Assembly (NCBI GenBank): GCA_020846575.1
Contig: JADLDQ010000224.1
Coordinates: 1-5,221, forward strand
Length of the DNA: 5,221 nt
Direction: 5' to 3'
DNA from: Burkholderiales bacterium
GTDB lineage: Bacteria > Pseudomonadota > Gammaproteobacteria > Burkholderiales > SG8-39
Made by a program: the position numbers and the translations under genes
Shown: in pieces, positions 4,868-5,221 of the stretch
Layout of the letters: each line of letters opens with the position of its first letter
How positions within the stretch are numbered: the first letter of the stretch is position 1
Notes under the pieces: model-generated
What the model was told of the DNA's origin: nothing
Databases searched by the model: none
What the model saw: only the letters and a program-made list of their open reading frames with translations

Positions 4868-5142
4868 GAATTCCCCCTCTGGTGGCGAAACTTTCTCATC
4901 ATCGCTGCCGCCGCGGCGCGTGCTTCGCGAGCCATCGACTCGGACGGGATCGGACCCGGATCGCGGCGCTTGTTCATGGCGTGAGCGCCCGCCCGGCCCG
5001 CGCGCGGGCACGCTACCACGGGTCGTTCGGCAAGGGAAGCGGGTTCGCGTCTTGTGCGCGCCAGTCCGGCAGCGCGCGCCGAGCGCTGGCGCCTCATCGA
5101 ATCGGGGCTTGGGCACAAGCGGGGCGAGTAACATGGCCCCGC
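4868..5142. other. Intergenic region upstream of the Bug gene
   Basis: This 275-base stretch should hold the minus-strand promoter of the Bug gene. The best pair I could find is TTCCCT (5038-5033) and TAGCGT (5015-5010) with 17 bases between, each matching consensus at only 3 of 6. A 14-bp perfect palindrome, GCCCGCGCGCGGGC, lies at 4996-5009, just where transcription from that pair would start; it could be an operator or just GC-rich composition. The region also holds a dispersed repeat copy (5076-5093) and most of a terminator-like hairpin (5117-5144). A 44-codon open frame from the minus-strand ATG at 4977 lacks a ribosome-binding site and was not called. Confidence 0.5.
5076..5093. repeat. 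Right copy (inverted) of the 18-bp dispersed repeat
   Basis: GCGCCGAGCGCTGGCGCC is the exact reverse complement of 573-590. Like that copy it is intergenic and contains a small stem, GCGCC (5076-5080) with GGCGC (5088-5092) around a 7-base loop. Similarity ends at the edges of the 18-mer, so the shared unit is short. Confidence 0.5.
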
Positions 5143-5144
5143 TT
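5117..5144 (-). terminator. Terminator-like hairpin at the end of the right-edge gene
   Basis: AAGCGGGGC (5117-5125) pairs perfectly with GCCCCGCTT (5136-5144) around a 10-base loop. On the minus strand it begins at the TAA stop (5145-5143) of the candidate gene at the right edge, a typical position for a terminator. No clear T-run follows. It would separate that gene from the Bug gene downstream on the same strand. Confidence 0.5.
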
Positions 5145-5221
5145 ACCTGGACGAAGCAGGGCAAGCCGGCATGACTTCGCCGGCCGTCTCGATGCGATAA
5201 CCGATGAAAGCGCCGGGCGCC
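5143..5221 (-). CDS. Possible C-terminal end of an unrecognised protein (5' part beyond window)
   Basis: Read on the minus strand from base 5220, a frame encodes 25 residues, APGAFIGYRIE followed by TAGEVMPACPASSR, ending in TAA at 5145-5143. This frame has the most coding-like third-position G/C pattern of those examined, and a perfect 9-bp hairpin sits right at the stop. No family can be named from so short a piece. It would be transcribed in the same direction as the Bug gene, with about 275 bases between. It could be chance, since another minus frame is also open across this end. Confidence 0.35.
   Translation of the reverse strand, partial: APGAFIGYRIETAGEVMPACPASSR

Noticed and set aside
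4846..4977. 44-codon minus-strand ORF starting at 4977 just upstream of the Bug start
   Set aside because: It has no ribosome-binding site, resembles no protein, and overlaps the start of the Bug gene in another frame.
2966..4984. 672-codon plus-strand open frame across the dehydrogenase and antisense to the Bug gene
   Set aside because: It overlaps two well-supported genes in the wrong frame or strand and shows no domain sequence; it is a composition artefact.
4868..5164. N-terminal extension of the Bug protein to 5164
   Set aside because: It would bury the signal peptide about 100 residues inside the protein, and ATG 4867 has its own ribosome-binding site.
5133..5206. Short plus-strand ORFs (ATG at 5133, 5171, 5204) at the right end
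   Set aside because: They encode 13 and 9 codons, or run off the edge after 6 codons, and none has a Shine-Dalgarno sequence. The opposite-strand reading with its hairpin is better supported.

Overview
The window is strongly GC-rich chromosomal DNA. Its genes show the third-position G/C bias of a high-GC proteobacterium. A Bug-type (TTT family) periplasmic binding protein, a feruloyl-CoA synthase-like ligase, a catabolic-looking TPP enzyme and an ANR/FNR-type binding site together suggest a metabolically versatile betaproteobacterium, probably of the order Burkholderiales. This placement is inferred from gene content, because no rRNA or taxonomic marker is present. No tRNA, rRNA, CRISPR array, transposase or phage gene was seen.

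Layout from left to right: (1) bases 1-545, plus strand, the last 180 codons of a feruloyl-CoA synthase-type acyl-CoA ligase. (2) A short convergent gap (546-625) holding a strong GC hairpin. (3) 626-2257, minus strand, a complete 543-aa thiamine-diphosphate enzyme of the acetolactate synthase/decarboxylase superfamily. (4) A 535-base divergent intergenic region (2258-2792) with a tandem 10-mer, GC hairpins, a near-consensus ANR/FNR box with a correctly spaced -10 candidate, and a possible 18-codon leader ORF. (5) 2793-3842, plus strand, a 349-aa NAD-dependent 3-hydroxyacyl-CoA dehydrogenase-like protein (lambda-crystallin / carnitine dehydrogenase type) with an extra C-terminal tail. (6) A short convergent gap (3843-3904). 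(7) 3905-4867, minus strand, a 320-aa Bug/TctC-family periplasmic solute-binding protein. (8) An intergenic stretch (4868-5142) with a palindrome, a dispersed repeat copy and a terminator-like hairpin. (9) At the right edge, the possible C-terminal end of another minus-strand gene.

Successive genes alternate in strand, so no two of the complete genes share an operon. The functions could fit one catabolic theme: uptake of an organic acid, CoA activation, oxidation of a hydroxyacyl or hydroxy acid, and TPP-dependent C-C bond cleavage or ligation. That link rests on proximity only. The most distinctive regulatory signal is the ANR/FNR-type box upstream of the dehydrogenase, which predicts oxygen- (or NO-) responsive expression. 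I found no convincing new multi-gene system. The other observations worth checking are the leader ORF whose stop overlaps an in-frame upstream ATG, an 18-bp intergenic sequence repeated in inverted orientation at both ends of the window, and the repeat-bearing tail of the dehydrogenase.
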